Shown: positions 17,914-28,244, counted from the first letter of the stretch. The stretch: 64,000 bases of DNA from Prevotella histicola JCM 15637 = DNF00424 (GCF_000613925.1 NZ_BAJX01000011.1:1-64000), one strand, 5' to 3'. Program-made: numbers and translations. The notes: a model not told the origin generated them from the letters alone.

Positions 17914-19415
17914 AGACAACTGTGATAATTGGTGGTGGATTGGGTGGACTCTTTGCGGGTGCTATCCTCTCTCGTGAGGGCTTTAAGGTCACTGTTTTGG
18001 AGAAGAACGACACTGCGGGCGGTGGACTTCAGAACTTCCGACGCTTTGGAATGAAGTTCGATACGGGTATGCATGTCATCGGTGGGATGCGTCCTGGGGG
18101 TAATATCTATCGTATTTGTGAGTATCTCGGCATTGCAGATAAGGTGCATTTGCGTGACGTTGACGATGATTGTACGGACAGTCTCTACTTTGCTGAGGAC
18201 CAGACAACCTACCATATAAAGAAAGGTAAGGAGGGATTTGTCAGCTCTCTGGCTGAACATTTCCCTGAAGAACGGTCAAATCTTGAAGCCTATGTGGATG
18301 CTGTACACCGTCTGACGGATGAAGTCGACCTCTTTTATCTGCGTCCTTCCAATGATTTCTTCCCTGTTCATTCGGAGGAATTCAACCTTGCTGCTGATGC
18401 TTTCATCGCGAAATACATCCAGAACCCTAAGCTTCGCAATGTCGTTGCATACATGAATCCACTCTATGGGGGCATGGCTGATGCAACACCTGCTTATGTT
18501 CATGCCATCGTGAGTGTGCTTTACATGCAGGGGGCGAGCCGCTTTGTGGGTGGAAGTGACCGCTTTGCACAGCTGTTAGTGTCTGTTATTGAGTCGGCAG
18601 GAGGCGAGGTCAGATGCAATGAGGGCGCAGAATGGGTGGAAGTAAACAACCGTCACGTTGATTATGTACGGTCTACGAAGGGGCAAGAGTACCGTGCTGA
18701 CCATTACATCTCAGCCATTCATCCCTGTACTTTGCTCCCTTTGCTGTCTGAAAAGGCGTTCCCCAAGGCTTATCGGACCAGGCTTAACGACATCCCGAAT
18801 GCCTATTCTGCCTTCTCTGTATATGTGAAATTCAAGCCAGAGACGTTCCCTTACATCAATCATTCAGAGTATTACATGACCCGATACGATAAGGTGTGGC
18901 ACTTTGGGGAGCACCATGACACATGGCCGTTGGGCTTTCTTTTCATGACACCTCCTGAAGATAACCAAGGGAAATATGCTGACAAGGCACTTATTACGGC
19001 ACCAATGATATTTGATGAGGTGGAGAAATGGGCGCAGACCACCGTCGGCAGAAGAGGAAAAGACTATGAACTGTGGAAGAAAGAGCAGGCACAGAGACTC
19101 CTCGAACGCATAGAAGAGATTCATCCGGGCTTCAATGCCTGTGTGGATAAGGTCAATACGGCATCTCCACTCACCATTCGTGACTATTACGGAGCCAAGG
19201 ATGGGACGATGTGTGGCTTCAGTAAGGACTATAAGAACACTGTTCTGTCACAGTTACCTGTGGTGACAAAGGTTGATAACCTGCTGCTTACGGGACAGTA
19301 TAACAACCTTCCTGGCTTCTGCGGTGTGCCCCTTACGGCAATAAATACCGTTGAGGCGATATTGGGAAGGAACTATGTGATAAGACGACTCAACCCCAAT
19401 CACGACCAGTCTTAG
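17910..19415 (+). CDS. FAD-dependent oxidoreductase, carotenoid desaturase/retinol saturase-like, copy 2
   Basis: 501 residues, a diverged tandem paralogue of the preceding gene: IIGGGLGGLFAGAILSREGFKVTVLEKN, FRRFGMKFDTGMHVIGGM and a C-terminal LLLTGQYNNLPGFCGVPLTAI. The pair may work as two steps or as a heteromeric enzyme on the polyene chain. ATGA overlap with copy 1. Followed by a 240-nt stretch without a gene, so it may end one translational unit. Confidence 0.8.
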   Translation: MKTTVIIGGGLGGLFAGAILSREGFKVTVLEKNDTAGGGLQNFRRFGMKFDTGMHVIGGMRPGGNIYRICEYLGIADKVHLRDVDDDCTDSLYFAEDQTTYHIKKGKEGFVSSLAEHFPEERSNLEAYVDAVHRLTDEVDLFYLRPSNDFFPVHSEEFNLAADAFIAKYIQNPKLRNVVAYMNPLYGGMADATPAYVHAIVSVLYMQGASRFVGGSDRFAQLLVSVIESAGGEVRCNEGAEWVEVNNRHVDYVRSTKGQEYRADHYISAIHPCTLLPLLSEKAFPKAYRTRLNDIPNAYSAFSVYVKFKPETFPYINHSEYYMTRYDKVWHFGEHHDTWPLGFLFMTPPEDNQGKYADKALITAPMIFDEVEKWAQTTVGRRGKDYELWKKEQAQRLLERIEEIHPGFNACVDKVNTASPLTIRDYYGAKDGTMCGFSKDYKNTVLSQLPVVTKVDNLLLTGQYNNLPGFCGVPLTAINTVEAILGRNYVIRRLNPNHDQS

Positions 19416-19655
19416 TCCCAAGTCCAACCAGCTTCACCCCCAACTGCTCTCCGAAAGGACAGGAACGTAGACACTGGGATGTGCCAAACAGGGCGTATGT
19501 GGGAGGAGATCAGGATGGATAGGACGACTAAGTGGGTTGGAGGAGATACATCAATTCAGTTGTATGTTATCGCTGATTCAGTTGGAGAAGATTAACCAAT
19601 AACTTGTCAACTCATCTACCTATCAACTCGTCAACTCCACAAAACAAAGTTTGAA

Positions 19656-20525
19656 ATGAAGAGATATTATACGCTTATCCTGGTGGCATTGCTCTTCTCT
19701 CTCTGCACTTTTGCACAGAAGGAGAAGCCACAACGGATTAATATATGGCAAGGAACGGCGGTTGGAAAGACTGTTATGATGACGCCATACTTGGCAAAAG
19801 GCAAGGGGAATGTTGCCGTTATTGTTTGTCCGGGTGGTAGTTATCTGTGGCATGACATGGGTGCTGAGGGCAAGGATGTGGGCGAATGGCTGCAACGCAA
19901 TGGTATCTCGGCTTTCGTTCTGCACTATCGGACGGCAGGAGTAGGGGCTTTCATGACTCCTTATCGTTATGTCTTCCGTGGCAATCGGTACCCTGATGCA
20001 CTCAATGACCTGCAACGTGCGATGCAATATGTCAAGGCACATGCTCAGGAAATGGGCATTGATGCCTCACGTGTGGCAGCAATGGGCTTCTCGGCTGGTG
20101 GTCATCTGGTGATGTCGGCAGCTGAGTTGTTACCCCGAGAGCAGCGCCCGTGGTTCGTTGTTCCCGTCTATCCCGTCGTCACAATGGTTGAACCTTGTGT
20201 CCATAAGCGTTCCCGTCGTGCTCTGTTGGGCGACAGTCGGTTGCGCAATAAGCAGTTGCGCGATTCACTATCCTTGGAGCGTCATGTGCCGAAGGACTGT
20301 CCGCCGGTGTTCTTAGTCAACTGTAAAGACGACCCCATCGTGCACTATCACAATTCAGAACTGCTCGATTCGGCACTCACCCGACAGCATGTGCCCCATC
20401 GTTACATACAATATAAGACAGGAGGACACGGCTTTGGAGCTTCCAACCATAAGGGAACGGCAGAGTGCCGACAGTGGAAAGAGGCGTTCATGATGTGGTT
20501 TCGCAGACTGGAGAAGCGTCGTTGA
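19656..20525 (+). CDS. Secreted alpha/beta hydrolase (esterase)
   Basis: 289 residues with signal peptide MKRYYTLILVALLFSLCTFAQ. Oxyanion loop CPGGSYLWHD, nucleophile GFSAGGH (Ser at about residue 145), acid in CKDDPIVHYHN and His in GGHGFGAS give a complete triad. Related to acetylxylan/BD-FAE-type esterases. In the cluster it might deacylate a sugar or process the finished lipid; alternatively it belongs to carbohydrate use. Preceded by a short intergenic stretch containing two TCAACTC(A/G)TC repeats. Confidence 0.75.
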   Translation: MKRYYTLILVALLFSLCTFAQKEKPQRINIWQGTAVGKTVMMTPYLAKGKGNVAVIVCPGGSYLWHDMGAEGKDVGEWLQRNGISAFVLHYRTAGVGAFMTPYRYVFRGNRYPDALNDLQRAMQYVKAHAQEMGIDASRVAAMGFSAGGHLVMSAAELLPREQRPWFVVPVYPVVTMVEPCVHKRSRRALLGDSRLRNKQLRDSLSLERHVPKDCPPVFLVNCKDDPIVHYHNSELLDSALTRQHVPHRYIQYKTGGHGFGASNHKGTAECRQWKEAFMMWFRRLEKRR

Positions 20526-20548
20526 CAGTGTCATCTGCCGTAATACAA

Positions 20549-20638
20549 GAAATTACAAAGCCTTTGTAATAAGATTACAGACGCCTTGTAATAGTATTAC
20601 AGACGCCTTGTAGAAGTATTACAAGCCGCTTGTAATTT
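20549..20638. repeat. Short tandem repeat of about 22 bp
   Basis: Four degenerate units containing ATTACAGACGCCTTGTAAT, each beginning ATTACA and ending TTGTAA(T/G), so each unit is an imperfect palindrome. Located between the esterase and the acyltransferase gene in the polyene operon. Confidence 0.65.
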
Positions 20639-20770
20639 TCCGAAAAGGCAGAGAACGCATTGCAAAAGACGTGACAAGGACAGTTACAAGGGCGCAGAAC
20701 AGCTTGTTTCAGAGTATGGAACACATAAGAGAGACAACCTTTTAAAGAACAATTAAAGATATATACAGCA

Positions 20771-21895
20771 ATGGAGAAGACACAGTTTGATGACATCCGA
20801 CCGTACAATGCAGAGGAGATTCCGGCTGCTATGGTGCGCATAGCCAATAGTTCTTCCTTCCCACTCCTTGCCTCTTACGTCTATCCGGACGAGCCTTTGG
20901 AGGCGGTTCGCAAGCGTATAGCAGACTACAAGACCGTGCGTGACTTCCAAACGGAGACGATGCGCATGGTCAATGAGCGGGTCATAGAGCACAGTATTAA
21001 GAAGTTTACCTGTTCGGGGCTTGACAAACTGAGTCGAGAGACGCACTATCTCTTCGTATCTAACCATCGTGACATCATGTTAGACTCCAGTTTGCTGCAG
21101 TATTACTTCGTTACGCAGGACTTTGAAACAACTGAAATAACCTTCGGAGCCAACCTGATGATTAATCAATTGGTGATAGATATCGGTAAATGTAACAAGA
21201 TGTTCAAGGTGGAACGGCCTGGAAACAACATCAAAGACTTCTATCGTAGCTCCCGACATCTGTCTGATTACATTCGTTATGTCATCACTGAGAAAGGCGA
21301 ATCGGCATGGATTGCTCAGCGAAACGGTAGGACGAAGGATGGTAACGACGTCACTGACCAGGGTATTATCAAGATGTTCTGCATGTCATGTGCCGAAGAT
21401 AAGATCAAAGCCATTGATGATTTGCACATCGTTCCCATTGCTGTGTCTTACGAGTGGGAGCCTTGTGACGTGCTTAAGACGCTCGAACTCTATGAATCAC
21501 AGTTCTCTAAATACACCAAAAAGCCTGGGGAAGACCTCAACAGCATCCTCACAGGCATCGTACAAGAGAAGGGACGCGTGCACTTTGAACTATGTGAACC
21601 CCTCTCTTATGCCGAACTTTCAAAGTTTGATGGACTGACAAATAACGATTATCACAAGCAGGTGGCACGCCTGATAGACCGTCGTATCCGTGCTGCTTAT
21701 AGGCTTTATCCAAACAATTACATAGCCTATGACCTGCGATACGGTACAACAAAGTACAAACACTGCTACACCGTGGCAGAGAAAGAAGCGTTCCTAAAAC
21801 GTCTGCAGACGCTGGAACAGTATGACACCTGCGACGTTGACAAGCTCAAAGACATATTCCTGGGGATTTATTCGAACCCGGTAAACAATAAATAA
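20771..21895 (+). CDS. Lysophospholipid acyltransferase-like protein
   Basis: 374 residues. FVSNHRDIMLDSSLLQYY corresponds to the acyltransferase His-Asp active site in its N-H-R-D variant; IAQRNGRTKDGNDVTDQGIIKMF lies where PlsC proteins have the PEGTR-like glycerol-phosphate loop. No membrane segment is obvious. Ends three nt before the giant exporter gene. Predicted to acylate a glycerol-type acceptor, one of four acyltransferase domains in the cluster. Confidence 0.75.
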   Translation: MEKTQFDDIRPYNAEEIPAAMVRIANSSSFPLLASYVYPDEPLEAVRKRIADYKTVRDFQTETMRMVNERVIEHSIKKFTCSGLDKLSRETHYLFVSNHRDIMLDSSLLQYYFVTQDFETTEITFGANLMINQLVIDIGKCNKMFKVERPGNNIKDFYRSSRHLSDYIRYVITEKGESAWIAQRNGRTKDGNDVTDQGIIKMFCMSCAEDKIKAIDDLHIVPIAVSYEWEPCDVLKTLELYESQFSKYTKKPGEDLNSILTGIVQEKGRVHFELCEPLSYAELSKFDGLTNNDYHKQVARLIDRRIRAAYRLYPNNYIAYDLRYGTTKYKHCYTVAEKEAFLKRLQTLEQYDTCDVDKLKDIFLGIYSNPVNNK

Positions 21896-21897
21896 GG

Positions 21898-24800
21898 ATG
21901 ACAGAAACAATACTGAAGCTATATGATTATCTGCGACAACACCGCCTTGTGGGGTTGGTTTCGTTCGTCGTTGTTACGCTGTTGCTGACTGTTTCAGTGC
22001 TACGGTTGGGCTATAAGGAGGATATTGCCGACTTTCTACCCGTGGATAGCAACCATCATAATGCGCTGAAGGTGTATCAGGACATATCAGGAGCAAATAA
22101 AATCTTTGCCGTTTTCCAGTATCGGGACACGACAAAGAGGGATGCTGACGCCATGGTAACGGCTGTTGACGCCTTTGTTGATGAGGTTCAACGGGCTGAT
22201 ACGGCGCATATCGTGCAGAACATGACGTCACAAGTGGACTTGGAGAAGATGACTTCCGTGACGAACTTCGTCTATCAGAACATCCCATACTTCCTTACTG
22301 AGCATGATTATGCCCGTATGGACAGTGCTCTTCGTAGTCCCGGATACGTTGAAAAGCAGCTTCAGCAAGACAAGCAGATGCTGATGTTCCCTGCTGGTGA
22401 CATCCTTTCGGACAACATACAGCGTGACCCACTGAACCTCTTTACGCCTGTTGTGCAGAAACTTCAGCGTTCGGACACGGGTTTGAAGTATGAACTTTAT
22501 GACGGACACATCTTCTCTCCTGATATGCAACGTGCCATTGTGATGATTGATTCACCCTATGGTGCAAGCGAAACGGAGAACAATACGCAGCTGATTAACA
22601 TGCTGCAAGGATGTGGAAAACGGGCACTATCACATGCAAAGAACCTTGATGTACATATTATTGGCGGTCCGGTGATAGCCGTTGGGAATGCTTCCCAGAT
22701 AAAATCGGACAGTATCCTCTCGGTAATCATTGCCGTAACGCTTATCATGGCACTGTTGCTTTTCACGTTACGTAGCGTTCGGAACATCTCACTCATCGTC
22801 CTTTCCATTGCCTGGGGATGGCTCTTCGCCATGGGAGGGTTGGCTTTGTTCCATGACAGTGTGTCTATAATCGTCATCGGAATCAGCTCTGTTATACTCG
22901 GTATAGCCGTCAATTATCCGCTACACTTCATTGCTCACCTCAGTCACACACCTGATAAGAAGCGCGCATTGCGTGAGATTGTCATGCCGTTGTTGGTGGG
23001 TAACGTCACAACCGTTGGTGCTTTCCTTGCCCTTGTGCCGTTACAGTCGGTGGCATTAAGGGACTTAGGGCTCTTCAGCTCCTTCCTTTTGGTGGGTACA
23101 ATCGTCTTTGTTCTGGTTTATCTGCCGCATATCACGAAGGAAACAAAGGAGGTTAAGCACACCTTCCTCGACCGTTTGAGTGATGTCTCATTGGAGAATA
23201 AGCCCGTATTTGTGGCTATTGTCGTCGTTTTGACGCTGATCTTCGGTTATTTCAGCTTCCAAACACGGTTTGATGCGAACATGTCTAACATCAATTACAT
23301 GACCGATGAGCAGAAAGAAGACATGGCTTACTTCCAGAAAATGATGACAGTGAACGGTGGATATCAGAAGGTTTATACCGTAACAAGTGACTCTACGATG
23401 GACGGAGCATTGGAGAAGAGCCAGCGTTTGCAGCCTTCTTTGGACCGATTGGTACGTGAAAAGGTGGTGCATGACTACTCTTCCTGTAGTCAGTTTGTCG
23501 TGTCGAAGGCTGAACAGAAGCGCCGTTTGGGACTGTGGGAGCGCTTTATTGAACGCCACAAGAGCGAACTGACGACGGCACTTCGGGCTGCCATGCAGGC
23601 GGAAGGCTTTGCTCCTGACAGCTTCAATGACTACTATTCACTGCTCAACAAACGTTATCAGCCACAGCAACCAGCATATTTTGCTCCGCTGACAACGACC
23701 CTTTTCGCTGGAAACATCAGTGTTGACAAGGCGGAAGGACGGTATAACATCGTCAATGTGCTCTCTGTTAAGGACAAAGATATGCCACAAGTGAAGGCGA
23801 AACTGGCTGATAAGGACTGTTTTAGCTTTGATATTACGAGCATGAACAGTGCCATTGCCAATCATCTTTCCAGTGATTTCAATTACATTGGCTTTGCTTG
23901 TGGACTGATAGTGTTCCTCTTCTTGTGGCTTTCCTTTGGTAATCTGGAGCTGGCTTTACTCTCTTTCGTGCCTATGGCAGTGAGCTGGTTGTGGATATTA
24001 GGTATCATGTCACTGTGTGGAATGCAGTTTAATATTGTCAATATCATCCTTGCCACGTTCATATTTGGGCAGGGTGACGACTATACTATCTTCATGACTG
24101 AAGGATCAATGTACGAGTATGCGTATCGAAGAAAGATGCTTGCATCGTATAAACACTCGATAATTATCTCGGCATTGATAATGTTTATCGGTATCGGAAC
24201 GCTTATCATAGCACGTCATCCAGCACTCCATTCACTGGCAGAGGTGACCATTGCGGGTATGTTCTCCGTTGTTTTGATGGCTTATATCTTCCCTCCACTG
24301 ATCTTCAACATCCTTGTTAAGACACGAGGAGCATACAGACGCCGACCCCTAAGACTAAAGAATCTTGTTGTGATGGGCTATTGTGCTGTCGTATTCTTTA
24401 GTCAGTTGATAACGGTTTACGTGTTGGGATTCATCCTCTTTGGGCTTTTGCCGCAGTCGGAGAAGCGCCGACTATGGTTCAGAAGATACCAACAGCGATT
24501 GTTCTTGTTCGACTTACGCCACATCCCAGGCGTCAGATTCCGTGTTGAAGGGATAACAAAAGAGACCTTCGGTACGGCTTCCATCATCGTTTGTAACCAT
24601 CAGTCCATGCTCGATTCGGCTGTCTTCATGGCGTTAAGTCCGAAGACTATCCTCGTCTCTAACAGTAAAGTGAGTCGTAATAGGGTCATCCGAAAGATCT
24701 ATCAGTGGAACGGTTTCATTACGTTAGACGATAAAAACGCCATCAATGATGCACTTATCAAGGACTACATAGTCCACGGTTACAATCTGGTGGTGTTCCC

Positions 24801-25422
24801 TGAGGGTAAACGTAACGACCGTTCAACCATCAGTAGGTTCCATAAAGGGGCGTTCCTGTTGGCTGAACGTTATGGACTTGACATCCAACCGCTCATCATT
24901 CATGGGCTTAACGTGGTTCTACCACGCAATAGTTCCCAGGTTTTCACGGGCTCTATCACGGTGAAAGGCTATGAACGGGTGCGCCAGGATGGGCATACCA
25001 CTTATTCAGAGATGACCTCCCGTGTGCATGCTTTCTATAAAAAGGAGTATGAAAGACTGGCACGTGAGATTGAAACGGCAGCTTATTTCGCTCCACTTGT
25101 TGAGGATCGGTATTGCTATAAGGGTGTGGAAATCTATCGTTCGGTGCATAAGAACATCAAACGGAACGACTGTTTCACACGTTGGATAGACACATCCGAG
25201 AGCCTTTCTGCCGTCTTGATAAAGAACAACGACCATGGTGAGTTTGCACTTCTCTATGCTTTGGTGCATCCATCAACGCTGGTCACGGTGCTGGAAGAGG
25301 ATGAAAGCAAGCGTGCTCTGCTCACTTATTGTGCCAAGGGGATAGCCGATAACCTTCAGGTTACGGACCATGTGGACATGAAAGAGGCAGAGAAAGCAGG
25401 GATAAAGATTATAAGTTTATGA
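21898..25422 (+). CDS. RND/MMPL-type exporter fused to PlsC-type acyltransferase
   Basis: 1174 residues. TM1 at about 16-36, a large periplasmic loop, a TM block at about 275-425 (SIIVIGISSVILGIAVNYPL), TM at about 440, a second loop, and a second TM block at about 665-820 (FGQGDDYTIF within). This is the two-fold MMPL layout. From about 830 a new hydrophobic segment leads into an acyltransferase domain with CNHQSMLDS (His901, H-x4-D) and FPEGKRND. The last 85 residues (ALLYALVHPSTLVTVLEEDESKRALLTYCAKG) resemble a shortened methyltransferase-like Rossmann piece. Likely exports and acylates the polyene lipid. Intact in a region where many genes are frameshifted. Confidence 0.8.
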   Translation: MTETILKLYDYLRQHRLVGLVSFVVVTLLLTVSVLRLGYKEDIADFLPVDSNHHNALKVYQDISGANKIFAVFQYRDTTKRDADAMVTAVDAFVDEVQRADTAHIVQNMTSQVDLEKMTSVTNFVYQNIPYFLTEHDYARMDSALRSPGYVEKQLQQDKQMLMFPAGDILSDNIQRDPLNLFTPVVQKLQRSDTGLKYELYDGHIFSPDMQRAIVMIDSPYGASETENNTQLINMLQGCGKRALSHAKNLDVHIIGGPVIAVGNASQIKSDSILSVIIAVTLIMALLLFTLRSVRNISLIVLSIAWGWLFAMGGLALFHDSVSIIVIGISSVILGIAVNYPLHFIAHLSHTPDKKRALREIVMPLLVGNVTTVGAFLALVPLQSVALRDLGLFSSFLLVGTIVFVLVYLPHITKETKEVKHTFLDRLSDVSLENKPVFVAIVVVLTLIFGYFSFQTRFDANMSNINYMTDEQKEDMAYFQKMMTVNGGYQKVYTVTSDSTMDGALEKSQRLQPSLDRLVREKVVHDYSSCSQFVVSKAEQKRRLGLWERFIERHKSELTTALRAAMQAEGFAPDSFNDYYSLLNKRYQPQQPAYFAPLTTTLFAGNISVDKAEGRYNIVNVLSVKDKDMPQVKAKLADKDCFSFDITSMNSAIANHLSSDFNYIGFACGLIVFLFLWLSFGNLELALLSFVPMAVSWLWILGIMSLCGMQFNIVNIILATFIFGQGDDYTIFMTEGSMYEYAYRRKMLASYKHSIIISALIMFIGIGTLIIARHPALHSLAEVTIAGMFSVVLMAYIFPPLIFNILVKTRGAYRRRPLRLKNLVVMGYCAVVFFSQLITVYVLGFILFGLLPQSEKRRLWFRRYQQRLFLFDLRHIPGVRFRVEGITKETFGTASIIVCNHQSMLDSAVFMALSPKTILVSNSKVSRNRVIRKIYQWNGFITLDDKNAINDALIKDYIVHGYNLVVFPEGKRNDRSTISRFHKGAFLLAERYGLDIQPLIIHGLNVVLPRNSSQVFTGSITVKGYERVRQDGHTTYSEMTSRVHAFYKKEYERLAREIETAAYFAPLVEDRYCYKGVEIYRSVHKNIKRNDCFTRWIDTSESLSAVLIKNNDHGEFALLYALVHPSTLVTVLEEDESKRALLTYCAKGIADNLQVTDHVDMKEAEKAGIKIISL

Positions 25423-25437
25423 TAAAACACAGGTGAT

Positions 25438-26697
25438 ATGAAACAGATTTTATGTACATTCATCCTTTCATTTGCCGCCCTTGTGACGTCAGCACAGACG
25501 GTTTCAAACAAACGTATGCCGTTTGTGGACGGTGACAGGACGGTTACTTTCCGTTACGTTAACAAGCAAGTGAAGCACGTAACGATAGAAGGTTCGTTCC
25601 CAAAGCCTATGTCTATGGTGGGAAAAGACGGTGCATGGGTTTATAGGACAGCACCTCTCCCGTCGGAGATGTACACCTATCGTTTTGCAATAGGTGGTAA
25701 GAAGATGGTTACAGACCCCCTGAATTCGAACGTGGTATGCGACATTGACGACTCGTTGAGTTACTTTGTTGTGGGTGGATATCCTGGTTCTTACTACATG
25801 GATAACAATGTTCCGCATGGTACGGTACAGCAGTTGTGGTATCATTCGGAGTTTGATAAGAACATGAAACAGCGCCGTTTGTCGGTGTATCTGCCTGCTG
25901 AATACAAGCAGAATCCACAGAAACGTTATCCGGTTCTGTATCTTCTGCATGGTACAGGAGGTGATGAACTGGCGTGGTTGGGCATGGGCAGACTGGCACA
26001 AATCATGGATAACATGATTGCTCAACGCAAGACTGTGCCGATGATTGTCGTCATGCCGAACGGAATAGCCGAACAGGACGCGGCTCCAGGGCACAGTCCT
26101 TACATGAAAACAAAGGCTCTGCACGTGAATGTCTCCTCATGGTTGGGACGTACAGAACGGGCTTTCCCAGTGGAGGTGATGCCCTTTATTGAGCATCAGT
26201 TCCGTACTTTGAACGACAAAAAGCACCGAGCAATAGCCGGACTGTCGATGGGTGGACTGCACACGATAGCCATTACGGCGAACAATCCCGACCTTTTCGA
26301 TTACGTTGGGCTCTTCTCTCCGCAGTCAGTGAGCTTCCTTACCAACGGAAACATCAAGTCGTTGGACAGATTCACACGTGGATTGGATAAGTTTATGGCT
26401 AATATGCCGTCGCAATGGCAGCAGAGATACGACGAGAAAAGGCCTCTTCTGACGGATGTTGACATGTATAAGAACCTCGACAAGAAGCTGCAACGGGAGT
26501 TCCAGAACCCTCCAGCACTCTATTATATAGCCATTGGTAAGAGTGATCCGTTGAAGCCTTTTGTTGATAAATACCGTTCCAGACTGTCACGAATGGGCTG
26601 TATCTATATGTATAATGAGACCTCTGGCGGTCATACATGGGAGAACTGGCGCCGTTATCTGCTGAATTTTCTCCCTCGTTTGTTCAAGAATAAGTAA
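25438..26697 (+). CDS. Secreted esterase with N-terminal CBM48/E-set domain
   Basis: 419 residues, signal peptide ending TSAQ. Residues about 25-110 form an E-set domain as in enterochelin- and feruloyl-esterases. The catalytic domain has VLYLLHGTGGDELAW, nucleophile GLSMGGLH, acid near GKSDPLKPF and His in GGHTWENWR. Family CE1-like. In polyene clusters such genes are not usual; it may cleave an ester in the product or in dietary glycans. Starts 16 nt after the exporter stop. Confidence 0.8.
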   Translation: MKQILCTFILSFAALVTSAQTVSNKRMPFVDGDRTVTFRYVNKQVKHVTIEGSFPKPMSMVGKDGAWVYRTAPLPSEMYTYRFAIGGKKMVTDPLNSNVVCDIDDSLSYFVVGGYPGSYYMDNNVPHGTVQQLWYHSEFDKNMKQRRLSVYLPAEYKQNPQKRYPVLYLLHGTGGDELAWLGMGRLAQIMDNMIAQRKTVPMIVVMPNGIAEQDAAPGHSPYMKTKALHVNVSSWLGRTERAFPVEVMPFIEHQFRTLNDKKHRAIAGLSMGGLHTIAITANNPDLFDYVGLFSPQSVSFLTNGNIKSLDRFTRGLDKFMANMPSQWQQRYDEKRPLLTDVDMYKNLDKKLQREFQNPPALYYIAIGKSDPLKPFVDKYRSRLSRMGCIYMYNETSGGHTWENWRRYLLNFLPRLFKNK

Positions 26698-26706
26698 GTA
26701 AAAGAT

Positions 26707-26937
26707 ATGAAAGAAGAGATTCGTAAGAGATTAGAAGAGGTGTTGCCAATCGTAGATTTCGATTCAGATTTCCTGTTTCAGGAGCTTGATTCGCTTGGAA
26801 TCACAACGATTCTGATGACACTTTCTGACATGTATGGTATTGAATTGGACCGTAAAGATGTGACACCAAAGAACTTCAAGTCGCTTGATAGTCTGGTGGA
26901 ACTCGTAAAAACAAAACTCGGTAAGGATGCAGATTGA
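26707..26937 (+). CDS. Acyl carrier protein 3
   Basis: 76 residues. FQELDSLGITTILMTL holds the Ser attachment site in the DSLG(I/M) motif. It immediately precedes and overlaps an AMP ligase, so this carrier is the likely acceptor of the starter acid activated by that ligase. Confidence 0.82.
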   Translation: MKEEIRKRLEEVLPIVDFDSDFLFQELDSLGITTILMTLSDMYGIELDRKDVTPKNFKSLDSLVELVKTKLGKDAD

Positions 26938-28244
26938 GGATAAACTGCGGCAGAACGCTGAGCAACAACCCCATAAGACGGCACTTATCTGTGGTGATGA
27001 GGCTTATACCTATGGGCAACTGTGCAGGCAGTGATGGCGAAAGTGGATGCTATGGGGGATATGAAGGGGCGATTGATGCCCCTCGTTGCTACGTCAACAG
27101 CCGACTTTCTCATTGCATATTTTGCCGTTCACGTGGCTGGAGCAGTGGCTGTTCCGCTGCATAAGGACCTTCCGAAGGGTAAGCTGGACGAATATTCAGC
27201 ACGTCTTTCACGGGGTTCTGCACCTGAAGGGGTGGCTGATATCCTCTTTACTACGGGTACTACGGGCAATGCCAAGGCGGTGATGATCAGTCATCAGACG
27301 ATATGGGCGAACGCCGAGAACCTTGTTTTCTCACAGGGATTCAGCTCTGATGTGACGTTTATCATCAATGGTCCGCTGAATCATATCGGTAGTTTGTCGA
27401 AGGTTTACCCAACGATTTACGTCGGAGGAACCATCCATATCATCGACGGAATGAAGGATATCAAAGCATTCTTCGATGTTATAGACCGTACGGAGGGGAA
27501 GATTGCAACGTTCCTTGTCCCTGCTGCCATCCGAATGCTCATCACTCTGTGGGCTAAGGAGCTACAGAAGGTTGCCCAGAAGGTGGACTTCATTGAGACG
27601 GGAGCAGCACCAATGGCTGCCTCGGATATGCGGAAATTCTGTGAGTTGCTACCTATGAGTAGACTGTTCAACACCTATGCCTCGACGGAAACGGGTATTA
27701 TCTCTACGTATAACTTCAACGATGGCGAGTGTCTTGCTGGTTGTGTGGGACGGGCTATGCGCCATTCTCAGTTCTTCATTACGTCCGATGGGCACGTTGC
27801 CTGCAAGGGATTGACGCTGATGACTGGCTATTGGGAGGACGAAGAGGCTACGCGGCGTGTGCTGCAAAACGGTGTTGTGACGACAGCGACTTGGGTTTCA
27901 TTGATGATGAAGGGCGTTTGCGCCTCCAGGGTAGGGGCGATGACACCATCAATGTGGGCGGATACAAGGTCGCACCGTCTGAAGTGGAGGATGTGGCGTT
28001 GGCTTTCCACGGTGTGAAAGACTGTATCTGCATTCCAGCTGAGCACCCAGTGATGGGTATAGTGGTGAAGTTGATAGTCGTACCACATGCTGATTACGAT
28101 AAGAAACAGTTGATTCTGTTCCTTAAAGAGAAACTTGAAGCCTATAAAGTGCCACTTCTCTATGAAGAGTCCACGGTTATCCGCCGTACCTTTAATGGGA
28201 AGATAGACCGTAAGTCGTATGTCACTGCATCGAAAAAGGTGTAA
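26927..28244 (+). CDS. Acyl-activating AMP ligase (two frameshifts as read)
   Basis: Starts at ATG 26927, overlapping the carrier-protein stop. The frame breaks near 27026 (LC-QAVMAK, CC read as C) and near 27885 (VVTTGDLGF, GG read as G); restored length is 439 residues. LFTTGTTGNAKAVMISH is the P-loop-like A3 motif, YASTETG the A5 motif, TGDLGFIDDEG the A7 motif, RGDDTINVGGYKV the hinge/A8 motif, and FNGKIDRKS the A10 lysine. It adenylates a carboxylic acid and loads it on the adjacent ACP, the ApeH-like starter step. Last gene of the cluster. Confidence 0.8.

Noticed and set aside
25504..26124. 206-codon reverse ORF inside the esterase gene
   Set aside because: Complete overlap with a well-supported esterase on the plus strand; composition is that of an antisense shadow.
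2340..28244. Programmed frameshifting in the polyene genes
   Set aside because: No slippery heptamers or downstream pseudoknots are evident, all shifts need one added base, and unrelated genes on the transposon and near recF show the same defect.
2340..28244. Dialkylresorcinol or full flexirubin cluster
   Set aside because: No DarA aromatase, DarB KASIII-like enzyme or ammonia-lyase could be recognised.
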